From: an uncultured Lachnospiraceae bacterium
GTDB lineage: Bacteria; Bacillota; Clostridia; Lachnospirales; Lachnospiraceae
Direction: 5' to 3'
NCBI GenBank assembly: GCA_958402795.1
Contig: CATXUX010000033.1
Coordinates: 1-38,301, forward strand
DNA: 38,301 nt
In this document: in pieces, positions 15,928-25,157 of the stretch
How the letters are laid out: every line of letters starts with the position of its first letter
How positions within the stretch are numbered: position 1 is the first letter of the stretch
Notes under the pieces: generated by a model
What the model saw: the letters and a program-made list of their open reading frames with translations, nothing else
The model's database searches: none
What the model was told of the DNA's origin: nothing
Translations under genes and position numbers: made by a program

Positions 15928-16677
15928 TCATGCACCCAACAGATTTATTGCCGCTGTTCCCAACAGCTGTACTACCGCACCATAAAACCATCCGTGTTTT
16001 TCCATGTGATCAGAAATTCTTTCAAAAAGTTTTTTCTGCTTTGGTATGGTTCGGCTTGTCTGTATGTTCTCTATAAGTTCTTTAACATCATTCAGAATCT
16101 CATACAAGTCCTCTTTATCTGTGCCACCATTTTCTTCAATTGCCTGTTCGATTTTATGAATAGAATTATCAACGGTTAGTGTGGAGCCAGACACATCACC
16201 AAACACTAAATTCCCGTAATTTATAATGTTTTTCAGTTTATTCGATTCTTCCTGCTCTTTCTGTTTTTCATATGCGGCATTTTTGCTTTCAAAGTAACTA
16301 AATGCGGGCGGAAGCAAATCCAGCATCCCGCCGTTATCATAAAAGAATAAACCACCAATCATTCCATATTGAATTAACTTTTCAAACTCTAATCCCAACG
16401 ACGTTTGTACATAATCTGGAAAAATGTCATTCTCAAAACAAATATGTGTACCATTACCCCTTTCGCAGTTCAGTAAACATTCAAGAATTGCTTCAGCTGT
16501 CTGATCCATAACCCGGAAACCTTCTATTATCGGTTGTCCATTGATGATAGTCGCTGCCCTATCTTTAAGTATAGCCCTTCTTTCAGCTTTATCCTGTTCT
16601 CTACGTTTCTTATTAGCAAGTTGTTTCGATTGTTTCATTTGCCGTTCAATTTGTCGTTCTAATGACGATTTTGCCAT
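15928..16677 (-). CDS. Unrecognised 249-residue protein between the ATPase and Gabija-like genes
   Basis: The start is ATG at 16677, six bases after GGAAG. The N-terminal 45 residues are a very basic coil (E-R-Q-I-E-R-Q-M-K, K-K-R-R-E-Q-D-K-A-E-R-R). Next comes a region resembling a winged helix (about residues 55-135; L-G-L-E-F-E-K-L-I-Q-Y-G-M-I-G-G-L), then a Lys/Glu coiled coil. A short Gly/Ser/Thr stretch follows (Y-G-N-L-V-F-G-D-V-S-G-S-T), of a type seen before helical effector-associated domains. The C-terminus is helical and ends in a hydrophobic tail (F-Y-G-A-V-V-Q-L-L-G-T-A-A) that may touch membrane or oligomerise. No catalytic motif is visible. It sits 38 bases after the DUF499 gene. 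I cannot name the family. Confidence 0.75.
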   Translation of the reverse strand: MAKSSLERQIERQMKQSKQLANKKRREQDKAERRAILKDRAATIINGQPIIEGFRVMDQTAEAILECLLNCERGNGTHICFENDIFPDYVQTSLGLEFEKLIQYGMIGGLFFYDNGGMLDLLPPAFSYFESKNAAYEKQKEQEESNKLKNIINYGNLVFGDVSGSTLTVDNSIHKIEQAIEENGGTDKEDLYEILNDVKELIENIQTSRTIPKQKKLFERISDHMEKHGWFYGAVVQLLGTAAINLLGA

Positions 16678-16715
16678 ACTGCACTTCCTTTTCAACTATA
16701 ATTTCACCAGTTCAT

Positions 16716-19700
16716 TTAATCGTCAAAACCAAAATCTTCGATCTTAAGCGTGCGACAGTTTTCTGACACAGTTCGCACGGTAGAAGCTGGTATGCCATTT
16801 GGAGCAACTACATCAACATCCAATTTTAGCTCAACCTGACTGCCGTCAACGGCCATCAAATGCTGAATAATTTCTTGTAAATAATTTTGAACATCACGAT
16901 TTACTCGCGTATTATCCAGTTTTGCAGTCATATAAAAATGCTTATTTACCGGAACAGAAGCCGCTGCATCAGTATCTGTGTTAGCACTAAGACTTCCTTC
17001 ATCACCTTTAGACTGTACTGCCCCTTCATTATTTTGAGACTCATGATATGTAGCGCTGCCAAAAATATCACCTGCTGCCTGGGCGCTTGCTTTTTCCTGC
17101 TTTTCGGCAACAATTTGTTTCATTGCAACATTTGCCTTTACAAGCAAATCGGATGAGTTGATGCTCAATACATTCGTATTAAACTTCAGGTCAACATACC
17201 GATTATTAACGTAACCGGCGGCAAGTGCGAAAAACTCATCAGAGGCAACTCCTCGACGAATCGTATCTTCAAGCACAGAATAATTTGCCAGTCTCGGAAG
17301 ATAGCAGTATGTGCTCAGATATTCCCATAGTTTTTTTACTTGAATATTATCGGAATCTTTCCAGAGCAAATCGTCCAGGCTCATTTGCAAAAGTGCAGGG
17401 GCCCAGTTTGTGATAATCTGCTCACTTTGCTGCATTTTCTTTGCTGCTTTTGTTACGATGCTTTCAGTTCCGCCGCTAATATCACTGATCTCCCATTGAA
17501 TTGTTTTCATATCGCCAAACTGGTCGATATAAGGAACCAGAAGCCATCGATACGTTTCCTTGAGCCGAAGTTCTACGGTATCATTGCTGCGGTTTAGATT
17601 ACTCTGCGTTTCCCGGATTTGATTTCCATCCAAATTCAGATCATCTTTATCAGACATGATTGACGTCCACGCAATAAAACGACGAACTTCTGCACGCAAA
17701 GATTCCAGCTGGTTTTCATCGGGTGCCACAAAAGCAAGCATATTTTTGAAAATACGCGGAGCAGTCCCCCTGTTGTACAGAATATCATTAACAGTGGTTT
17801 CAGCAGGGGTTGTCTTTTTAGACTTTAGGTTATAGCAATCACCAGTTCTCAAAATCACCAAACGGACAGCCTGCTCATCTGGAACATCCAGAGAAGAATA
17901 CGGACAAATGTGAATGCCGGTAAACGGATTCTCTTTCCGTATTTTTTTCAGGCGAGATTCAATTTCCGCATCCACATCAGCCAATGTTTGCTGAGAAGCA
18001 CGGTCTTCCGCAGTTTTGCGCAGAGTAGGGCGCGTGTCATACCAGTATCTGCTTCCGCTCGGATTATTATAGAGATACGAAAGAGAGCCATGCAGTGTGT
18101 TTAACGCGTCGTTAAAGTCAGCAATACTCTCGCCAGGCTGAACTACTCCCAAACGGATTCTGGAGGCTTCCAATCCGCGTACAGCCTGATCCCGGCTTGT
18201 GGGCGCGCTTCCAAGCATGATCGTTCTGGCGACACGACGAGCGGCGAGTTTGCGTCCATAGCGAGGATTTGCTTTATCTTTTTGATAAGGAATAGAATTT
18301 TTTCCATCTACCTCATGATCAATAATGCTGTTCCATGTATCCGGCAGGTGACGAACCAATTCGTCTCTTACATTCGGCATATCCAACGGGATTGACCCTG
18401 GCATAATCATTGCACCCGCGTCATTGGCCATCCACAATTCGTGAATAACGGCAGCCATTAAACGCAGGACACCACGAGTGCGTTGAAAGCGTTCCAGTGT
18501 TGCCCAGTCATCATATAGGCGGTCAAAGACCTCTGGGTGAATCGGATAGCAGGAAATCATTCGGTTCCGATATTCGACTTCTCTTGCTTCCATTGGGAAA
18601 TCAGATGGATTTTCCTGATACATCCGGCTAAATGCCGTACATACTGCATCTCGTGTAGCCTCATCTTTGCAGTCAAGAAACAGCCGTCGGCGCACGACCT
18701 CAAACCCTTCGTTGGCGGCAACAGGTTTCCAGATGGCCTCCATTCTCCCGAATGTATGCTCAATCGTTTCGAGTGCAGTTTTACCTGCATCACCACCGAT
18801 TTCAATCGTTGACTCAGGGATAGAAGCGACAACAATGCTGTTCTCACTTGCACGTGCGGCTTCCGTAATTTCTTGAATGAACGTAATAAAATTATCGTAG
18901 GAGCCAGCCGGAAGTCCATCGACACCATAGAGTTTCTTTGCATAAGCAACCAGCTCATCCATTAAAATCAAGCAGGGGCCGCATTCATTCAAGAGATTTT
19001 TTAAGGTTTCCGATCCAGGGGATACACCATGGCGATCTGCTTCACGGATCATTGCATACAAATCCGGACGACCGGCAGATGTAACCAGCTGATAAGCCAT
19101 TTCACCCCAGATCGTATTGACTGTATACCCCGGCAGATTGGCAGGATTTTTCTTTTTATTCGGGTCAAGGGCTGTGCCTACAAGAACAGCCACATTAGCT
19201 TTGGGCAAGGTATCCAAACCAGCCTTTTCCAAGATTGGTTTAAGACTCGGAATTTTATCTACCGAAGCGCCGCCTTTTACCAGATGATAAAGGGCAAGCA
19301 TACTGTGCGTTTTTCCTCCGCCAAATGCGGTTTTCAGCTGGATGACAGGTTCGCCGCCCTTGCCCGCGATTCGTTGCAGAGATTTTACAAGCAGCCCGGA
19401 CATTCCTTCGGTGATGTAAGTGCGTGCAAAAAATTCCACAGGGTCACGGTATTCAAAAGCTCCCTCTCCGCGAGAGACCTGTGCCAGATCAGCAGCAAAT
19501 TCTGCTGTTTGGTAACGGCCTTCAGCAACATCTGGATGGGGCTGCATAATATCTCGCCAGCTGGGAAGCGTATGGCCTTCACCGACGTTATACTCCAAGA
19601 CGCCAGCGGTATTAGAAGATTTTTTACCAGTTTTTACAGGGGCGACATTTTCAGTTACAGCAGCGGAACCGGCAGCAGACCCATAGCGGAGAGTGCGATA

Positions 19701-20120
19701 CAAATCCCGAATTTCCTCTGCACCATCCGCGTCAAAGGCAGCACAGAGCAGTGCCATGGTATCCAACGCACGTTCTGCATAAGACTGATCGATGTCCTGT
19801 TGACCGATATGAGCCATCTTATTTCGCACGCCCATGAGTTCTTTCGACCATGTACGGTAATCAGTAGACAGTTTTGAGGAAAAGACTTCCCGCCATTTCC
19901 GATCAATCAGACGCAGGCAATTTGCAATATCCAGGGAGTCTACCAGGGTACTATAATCACCGTGATCGGGCAAATCACGGAGCTGATCGCTGAGTGTGTC
20001 AAGCACTTCTTGCCACCAGTTATCGTGATATACTCGGTTAAATTCCCGGCCAATGTAACCAGCCATTAAAGGATGAAGGATGCGAAAGCCTTTTTGGACA
20101 AGTTCGTAATTCTCCTGCAT
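16716..20120 (-). CDS. HEPN (Swt1-type)-DUF499 ATPase
   Basis: 1134 residues. Residues 1-130 match a Swt1-type HEPN domain (M-A-G-Y-I-G-R-E-F-N, then V-R-N-K-M-A-H). R99 and H104 preserve the R-x4-H motif of HEPN ribonucleases. DUF499 follows, with a P-loop F-G-G-G-K-T-H-S (266-273) and Walker B L-I-L-M-D-E (384-389). A low-complexity Ala/Ser/Gly segment near residue 1050 links to a final beta-rich domain. DUF499 proteins commonly accompany DUF1156 methylases and are predicted ATPase motors in defence loci. ATG at 20120 follows AGGAGG and lies only three bases after the upstream stop, so it is translationally coupled to the degenerate methylase. Confidence 0.88.
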   Translation of the reverse strand: MQENYELVQKGFRILHPLMAGYIGREFNRVYHDNWWQEVLDTLSDQLRDLPDHGDYSTLVDSLDIANCLRLIDRKWREVFSSKLSTDYRTWSKELMGVRNKMAHIGQQDIDQSYAERALDTMALLCAAFDADGAEEIRDLYRTLRYGSAAGSAAVTENVAPVKTGKKSSNTAGVLEYNVGEGHTLPSWRDIMQPHPDVAEGRYQTAEFAADLAQVSRGEGAFEYRDPVEFFARTYITEGMSGLLVKSLQRIAGKGGEPVIQLKTAFGGGKTHSMLALYHLVKGGASVDKIPSLKPILEKAGLDTLPKANVAVLVGTALDPNKKKNPANLPGYTVNTIWGEMAYQLVTSAGRPDLYAMIREADRHGVSPGSETLKNLLNECGPCLILMDELVAYAKKLYGVDGLPAGSYDNFITFIQEITEAARASENSIVVASIPESTIEIGGDAGKTALETIEHTFGRMEAIWKPVAANEGFEVVRRRLFLDCKDEATRDAVCTAFSRMYQENPSDFPMEAREVEYRNRMISCYPIHPEVFDRLYDDWATLERFQRTRGVLRLMAAVIHELWMANDAGAMIMPGSIPLDMPNVRDELVRHLPDTWNSIIDHEVDGKNSIPYQKDKANPRYGRKLAARRVARTIMLGSAPTSRDQAVRGLEASRIRLGVVQPGESIADFNDALNTLHGSLSYLYNNPSGSRYWYDTRPTLRKTAEDRASQQTLADVDAEIESRLKKIRKENPFTGIHICPYSSLDVPDEQAVRLVILRTGDCYNLKSKKTTPAETTVNDILYNRGTAPRIFKNMLAFVAPDENQLESLRAEVRRFIAWTSIMSDKDDLNLDGNQIRETQSNLNRSNDTVELRLKETYRWLLVPYIDQFGDMKTIQWEISDISGGTESIVTKAAKKMQQSEQIITNWAPALLQMSLDDLLWKDSDNIQVKKLWEYLSTYCYLPRLANYSVLEDTIRRGVASDEFFALAAGYVNNRYVDLKFNTNVLSINSSDLLVKANVAMKQIVAEKQEKASAQAAGDIFGSATYHESQNNEGAVQSKGDEGSLSANTDTDAAASVPVNKHFYMTAKLDNTRVNRDVQNYLQEIIQHLMAVDGSQVELKLDVDVVAPNGIPASTVRTVSENCRTLKIEDFGFDD

Positions 20121-20123
20121 GGT

Positions 20124-22340
20124 CTATACCTCCTCATGATTTTCATTTGTTTCTGCCTCGTGCGAAGCAAAATATTTTTCCGATTCTTGTGCAATCAGTA
20201 TTAGGCTATCCTGAATGTTCATAACAGAACCATCTGCATTGAGTATTTTTTTATATCGTGTTACGATGGAAAGTCCAAAGCCCAAAGCGGCGATTGGACG
20301 GTCTATGTCATCGATTAGCTCACTTGTCAGTGATTCCAGCAGACTTGGCAATTCCCGGCCAAGGGACGCAATCAGATTCCTTCTTGTAGTCTGTGGAAGT
20401 GCATCTTGATTCTTTCGGAACACAATCGCGATCCGCGTAGACTCAAACTTCTCATTTGGTTTTTCCGTTCGTATTGGCCAGATTGCTGTCACACAAAAGC
20501 CTGTATCTACAATGCTCTGGAGTAAATGCGACAGCGGGCTTTCCAATGAAATATTTCCATTCGCATTACGAATTACCATGCGATCCGCTTTGCTATATGC
20601 GAAGAAAATAACAAATGGATACTCCGTCGATGCCATTTCAGAAAAGTGTGACAACATCTTATTTATTTTCCCATGATACGCGGTTTTTGCTTTTTCAGTA
20701 TCTCCACCATAGTGTTCAGGAATAGAAGACAGCTCATCTTTCGAAGTAAGCGCCCCTTTGAACAAATCAGGGAACACATTTTTTAGGCATTTCCGAAGCC
20801 AAATATAAAAGTAATCTGACAGGTCAGCATAACCGACATTATCGTAATAGGGCAGTTCCGTAAAGAGAACAGTGTTCTTTTGAATAGCCTTTTCGATGGC
20901 ATCTTCATTCTTCACAATAATTTCTCTGTACGAAGGCAGGTGCGATACTGCCTCTGCAATACTGTCAACAACAGAATGAAAACTTCCTGTTGTTTCTGCA
21001 AAAGGATTCTCCTCCACAAATGTCCATGTCATGGGGATGGCCTGTCGCGTAAATGTCGCCCTGCCGGTTCCTTTGCGATTATCCCAGGAACAGATTGTGG
21101 AATGGTAATTTGCCATTTTGCTGATAGCCAGCGACAAATAAGTTCCGATGGCCTGCCCATATGCCCAGGCTCCGTTTCCGGCATCACATAACGGGCCACC
21201 AGCTTCACTCATTCCTGAGGCCAGAGCGTCTGAAGCAACTTTGTTAATTACTTGAGGAATCAAATCGCAAAAAGCAGAAAGCATGGTTAACTGACGGTTG
21301 GTAAAAAGGTCAGTATAGTCAGTAAATCCATATCCTGGCGGACTAAACCAACGGCTATTTTCTGCAATTTGCCCTGATGGGATGCTTTCCGGTGCTGTAA
21401 TCGCTGCCGCCGTCTCTTGTACTTCGTCAACAGGCTCAAAAACCTTTACGCCGTTTGATGAACGAACAACAGCCATCATTTGAGCACCCAAGAGGTGCTT
21501 TTTCCCCATTTTCTTGATGTAAGTGTCAGTAGCCACTTCGCCACACACTGGGCACTGGAATTTTGCCCCCATTGTGCCGAGTTTATTGCTTTCTTTTTCT
21601 TCGGGGCATATTCCTTCACGGATTTGAAATCGGATTTTACCGTCCTTGAAAACAGGTTCTGCCCAACGTTCGTTCCCTTTGCTTTTGTTCAAAACAAAAC
21701 TGCTGGCAAGGGGCATCTTGCATTTGCAAACGGGATTCGGACATTCTACTGTGCGCACCCATAGCCAGGCGGATGTAACAACATCGTTTGTGGCAGGATA
21801 AATCTGTCCAATTTTTTCATAAGCTTGTCTCTCCATCCATTGACCATAGAAACGGATGTCATCGGCCAATGCTGCCATGCCTGTCTTTGTACTGTCTGAA
21901 TCAGGATGAACCGGCTTGTTAGATACAAAACGCGATGGAAATTCAACAACGGCTTTTGTAAGCAGGGAAGCAACCGGGTTTATATCCCCGGCGTATGCCG
22001 ACACCCCAAGTTTTTCGCAGGCCAGGGGGAGGCCGCCAAAGCCCGAAAAACCATCCCAGATAGCAGGCAATTTTAGGTTTTGCAATGCAGCTGTTGCCTG
22101 TTCAAAAGCAGTGGCATCATTATGAGCAAGCTTTTTGAGTAACGCTATCTGATTATTTCTTTTCTCCGAGTCCTGATCTTCGTCTGTCATAGCAGCATAG
22201 ATTAAAACGGAACTGGAAACAATCGGGCTGCGGTTCCACCAGAGATGCAGGTTCCCAGGATGTCCTTTTCTGACTTTTTCCTCAATAGAAGACGCAGTTA
22301 TTTCTCGTAGAGGGAGTGCCGTCTCTATTAACTTTTTCAT
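20124..22340 (-). CDS. DUF1156 methyltransferase paralogue with altered catalytic motif
   Basis: 738 residues, homologous along its length to the next gene upstream. It keeps the DUF1156 start (L-H-L-W-W near residue 31), two Cys clusters (C-P-N-P-V-C-K-C near 200 and C-P-V-C near 263), and the Y-Y-D-N-x-x-Y-A-D-L-S-D-Y-F-Y block. However, the D-P-P-Y methylation motif is E-L-P-Y (495-498), the SAM-binding D-P-F-A-G-G-G is D-G-F-S-G-F-G-G (from residue 96), and W-W-A-R-R-P is W-W-N-R-S-P. It also lacks the long C-terminal extension of its partner. I infer a non-catalytic DNA-recognition or scaffold subunit. ATG at 22340 follows AAAGGGGGTGA. Confidence 0.87.
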   Translation of the reverse strand: MKKLIETALPLREITASSIEEKVRKGHPGNLHLWWNRSPIVSSSVLIYAAMTDEDQDSEKRNNQIALLKKLAHNDATAFEQATAALQNLKLPAIWDGFSGFGGLPLACEKLGVSAYAGDINPVASLLTKAVVEFPSRFVSNKPVHPDSDSTKTGMAALADDIRFYGQWMERQAYEKIGQIYPATNDVVTSAWLWVRTVECPNPVCKCKMPLASSFVLNKSKGNERWAEPVFKDGKIRFQIREGICPEEKESNKLGTMGAKFQCPVCGEVATDTYIKKMGKKHLLGAQMMAVVRSSNGVKVFEPVDEVQETAAAITAPESIPSGQIAENSRWFSPPGYGFTDYTDLFTNRQLTMLSAFCDLIPQVINKVASDALASGMSEAGGPLCDAGNGAWAYGQAIGTYLSLAISKMANYHSTICSWDNRKGTGRATFTRQAIPMTWTFVEENPFAETTGSFHSVVDSIAEAVSHLPSYREIIVKNEDAIEKAIQKNTVLFTELPYYDNVGYADLSDYFYIWLRKCLKNVFPDLFKGALTSKDELSSIPEHYGGDTEKAKTAYHGKINKMLSHFSEMASTEYPFVIFFAYSKADRMVIRNANGNISLESPLSHLLQSIVDTGFCVTAIWPIRTEKPNEKFESTRIAIVFRKNQDALPQTTRRNLIASLGRELPSLLESLTSELIDDIDRPIAALGFGLSIVTRYKKILNADGSVMNIQDSLILIAQESEKYFASHEAETNENHEEV

Positions 22341-22372
22341 GGAGCTTCACCCCCTTTCAATGATCTACTTGC

Positions 22373-25147
22373 TTAATTATCCAGAAGGCCGGTAGAGAAC
22401 AGGTCAAGCTGCTCAGGAACTTCCAGTTTCAAAGCTGCCGCGCGAGATTGAATATCCGGCCATGCCACAACAAGGGCATTATACGCATAGGCCTCGTTTG
22501 ACCACTTCTTCTGTTCGGCAATCGTATATAAGCGATAGGCCAAATCTTTTGCACGCTCTGCATTGGAGCCAAACATGGAGGCTACGATCTGCGCGCAGGC
22601 TTCCACGCCGCCTTTTGCCATAGCCTGGGTCAACTGCTGCGTTAGCAGCCAGATGTTTTTTTCATCAACATCCACCTTTTCCGGCAGATCTGCCCGTTCC
22701 ACCAGGTGGACATCACCGGCTTTGGCGTAGACGACACCGTTGGCTGCCAGCATGGGGATGGAAGTACTCTTTGCATTGGCCAGAACCTCTGCCTCACCAT
22801 ACTTCACGACGTTATAAGCGTACTGGGTATATAGATCAACGCAGAAGCGGCTGGCCGTATCCAGATCGCCAACCTGCTCGTTAAAGTACAAGTCAAGTTC
22901 TTCATTGATAATCTGCAATGCGCTGCGGACAGACATTGGTGTACCGTCCGCCTCCAATACGCGGCGATAACGGCTGAACACACCCATACCGGGGCCAATG
23001 GCAGACTGTGCCAGGTCAACGGGAGCAATGTTGCTTGCCTGTAATTTTTTCAAGGCCGGACGTAACTCATGCCGCAGCGTGGCAATCAGATTGCGGCGGG
23101 TGGTCTGTGGGGCGTCCTCTGGACGCTTACGGCAAACAAGTACTATAGAAGAGGCCAAAGCATTGGACCCATTCCCACGCATTCGATTTCCACGTTCAGT
23201 TCTCATTGGCCATGTACCGGTAATTGCAAATCCCGCTTTAACTATAGAATTTAGCATGGTTTCCCACCCTGATGATGCTGTACCATCAGCATCCGAATCA
23301 CTTTGCTTATAGGCATAGTATATTGTTACAGGAACATCTTCACGAGCATAAAGATACATCTGCTTACTTGCTGAAAGCATTCCACTTTCGAAAAATGATT
23401 TTGCTTTTTCCATGCTGCTCCCATGCCGAAATGGAGTAGCAATGAGTTCCTCTGTTTTTGGGACCAAAACAGTGGAAAAAAGTCCTGGATAACTATCTTT
23501 AAGTGATCGTCGCATCCAAATATAAAAATAGTCTGACAAATCTGCATAATCAATATTATCGTAATATGGTGGATCTGTAGAAATCATAATATTCCGTAGA
23601 CCGCAATCACTTTGAGCGTCTCTTTGGCTAACTTCTGCCTCAAACTGAGCAATAGGGAAATTATCAATACACTTTACAATCCAATCAACCATATTACTAA
23701 AGCAACCTGTCGAACTGCTAAATGGATTTGCTTCTGCAAAGTCCCATGTCATAGGAATAGCTTGTCTCCCGAATGTATTCCTAATTGCACCTATGGTATT
23801 AATCCATGATGCAATAGTAGATCCTATATCTGCTTGTCTATCTACCGCAAAAGCTAAGTATACACCTACAGCCTCACCGTATGCCCTTGCACCATGTCCA
23901 CCTTTACAAAGGGGAACATGATCATCAGACATTCCAACCGCAATCGCATCAGCCTCAACTTTTTTCTGAGTTTCTACAACTAAGTCACTGAAGGTGGTTA
24001 AAGCAGTAAGTTGACGATTTGTATAGAGGTCTTTCCACTTTGTAATGCCATAGGCTTGAATTCTAAAACCAAGTGCCTTTTCTGGCAAGTCCTCACAAGG
24101 AACGTTTTCTGGCTCTCCGACTTGCGAAGCACATAGTTGGATATCATCAGGCGAATAGTAAGCTCTTCCATTTTTCCCTTCTGCAACAACAGCTATAAGA
24201 TGTCGCCCCATTCGATGATTACTGCCTTCAGAACGCACATAATCTAATGGAACTGATGTACCACATGCAACACAGGAGGCACCCGTTCGGTTTACTGTGC
24301 CTTTTTCCTTATGTTCGCCCAATTTAACAGTATAACTACATTTCGAATCGAAAAATTGTGGCTCAACATATGCCTCATGTCCCTTCTTTTTTGATAAAGT
24401 AAAAGAGCGAACTAGCGGCATTTCACATCCGCAAGCTGGATTAGGGCACTTCACTGTCCTGGCCCATATCCATGCGATTACAGTTGCCTCTCCGCCGCCT
24501 TGTTCTTCTGGTACTTTCACTTTCGGATAAAGATGGCCAATCCGTTTGTAGGCTTCCTGTTTCATCCACTCGCCATAATAGCGCACATCCTCAGCCAAGC
24601 CTTCTGCTCTCGCCCACGCGTCATGCATGGAGTTGACCTGTGCATCTGAATTGACCGGTGCCATACCAGAAAATTTGGGCGGAATCTCAATCATTGCCTT
24701 GTTGATCATGACGGCAACCGGGTTCAGATCATGTGCGTGAGCTTCTAGCCCCAGTCTCTGCGCCTCTAATGGGATGGCACCGCCGCCGGCAAATGGGTCA
24801 AGAAGGGCAGGCGGGTTCCCATTGGTACTTTTCATGATCTCTGCCTTCGCCGCATCCAGAACTTTCTCGTTATTGGAATTTTCCCATACAACCAGATCTT
24901 CCAGAATCTTAAAGAGCCTCTGTCGTTCTGTATTTTGGTCTTCCTCTGTCGGGAACTGTTCCGGGTGAGAAGAAGGATCGTCCACCAGCGATGCCCAGAT
25001 GACAGCCCGCGCTGCCGCCAAGGGCCGTCTGGCCCACCATAAGTGCAGTGTGGAAGGGTGGCCATGTCGGATGGACTTTTCTCTTGCCGATTCTGCGTTG
25101 ATTTTTTCAAGAGGCAAAGCGACCTCTATCAGCTTTTTTGTTGCCAT
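22373..25147 (-). CDS. DUF1156-family DNA methyltransferase (intact motifs)
   Basis: 924 residues. The DUF1156 N-terminus contains H-P-S-T-L-H-L-W-W-A-R-R-P. SAM motif I is L-L-D-P-F-A-G-G-G-A-I-P-L-E (residues 115-128). Cys clusters (C-P-N-P-A-C-G-C and C-V-A-C) probably bind zinc. Motif IV is D-P-P-Y-Y-D-N near residue 525, as in N6-adenine or N4-cytosine methylases. The last 150 residues are an extra helical domain. It likely marks self DNA for the system. ATG at 25147 after GAGGAT, ten bases after the helicase stop. GC falls to about 42-47 % in sampled lines of the middle (roughly 23,130-24,480), against 57-63 % in parts of both ends, suggesting mosaicism. Confidence 0.92.
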   Translation of the reverse strand: MATKKLIEVALPLEKINAESAREKSIRHGHPSTLHLWWARRPLAAARAVIWASLVDDPSSHPEQFPTEEDQNTERQRLFKILEDLVVWENSNNEKVLDAAKAEIMKSTNGNPPALLDPFAGGGAIPLEAQRLGLEAHAHDLNPVAVMINKAMIEIPPKFSGMAPVNSDAQVNSMHDAWARAEGLAEDVRYYGEWMKQEAYKRIGHLYPKVKVPEEQGGGEATVIAWIWARTVKCPNPACGCEMPLVRSFTLSKKKGHEAYVEPQFFDSKCSYTVKLGEHKEKGTVNRTGASCVACGTSVPLDYVRSEGSNHRMGRHLIAVVAEGKNGRAYYSPDDIQLCASQVGEPENVPCEDLPEKALGFRIQAYGITKWKDLYTNRQLTALTTFSDLVVETQKKVEADAIAVGMSDDHVPLCKGGHGARAYGEAVGVYLAFAVDRQADIGSTIASWINTIGAIRNTFGRQAIPMTWDFAEANPFSSSTGCFSNMVDWIVKCIDNFPIAQFEAEVSQRDAQSDCGLRNIMISTDPPYYDNIDYADLSDYFYIWMRRSLKDSYPGLFSTVLVPKTEELIATPFRHGSSMEKAKSFFESGMLSASKQMYLYAREDVPVTIYYAYKQSDSDADGTASSGWETMLNSIVKAGFAITGTWPMRTERGNRMRGNGSNALASSIVLVCRKRPEDAPQTTRRNLIATLRHELRPALKKLQASNIAPVDLAQSAIGPGMGVFSRYRRVLEADGTPMSVRSALQIINEELDLYFNEQVGDLDTASRFCVDLYTQYAYNVVKYGEAEVLANAKSTSIPMLAANGVVYAKAGDVHLVERADLPEKVDVDEKNIWLLTQQLTQAMAKGGVEACAQIVASMFGSNAERAKDLAYRLYTIAEQKKWSNEAYAYNALVVAWPDIQSRAAALKLEVPEQLDLFSTGLLDN

Positions 25148-25157
25148 AACTGTATCC

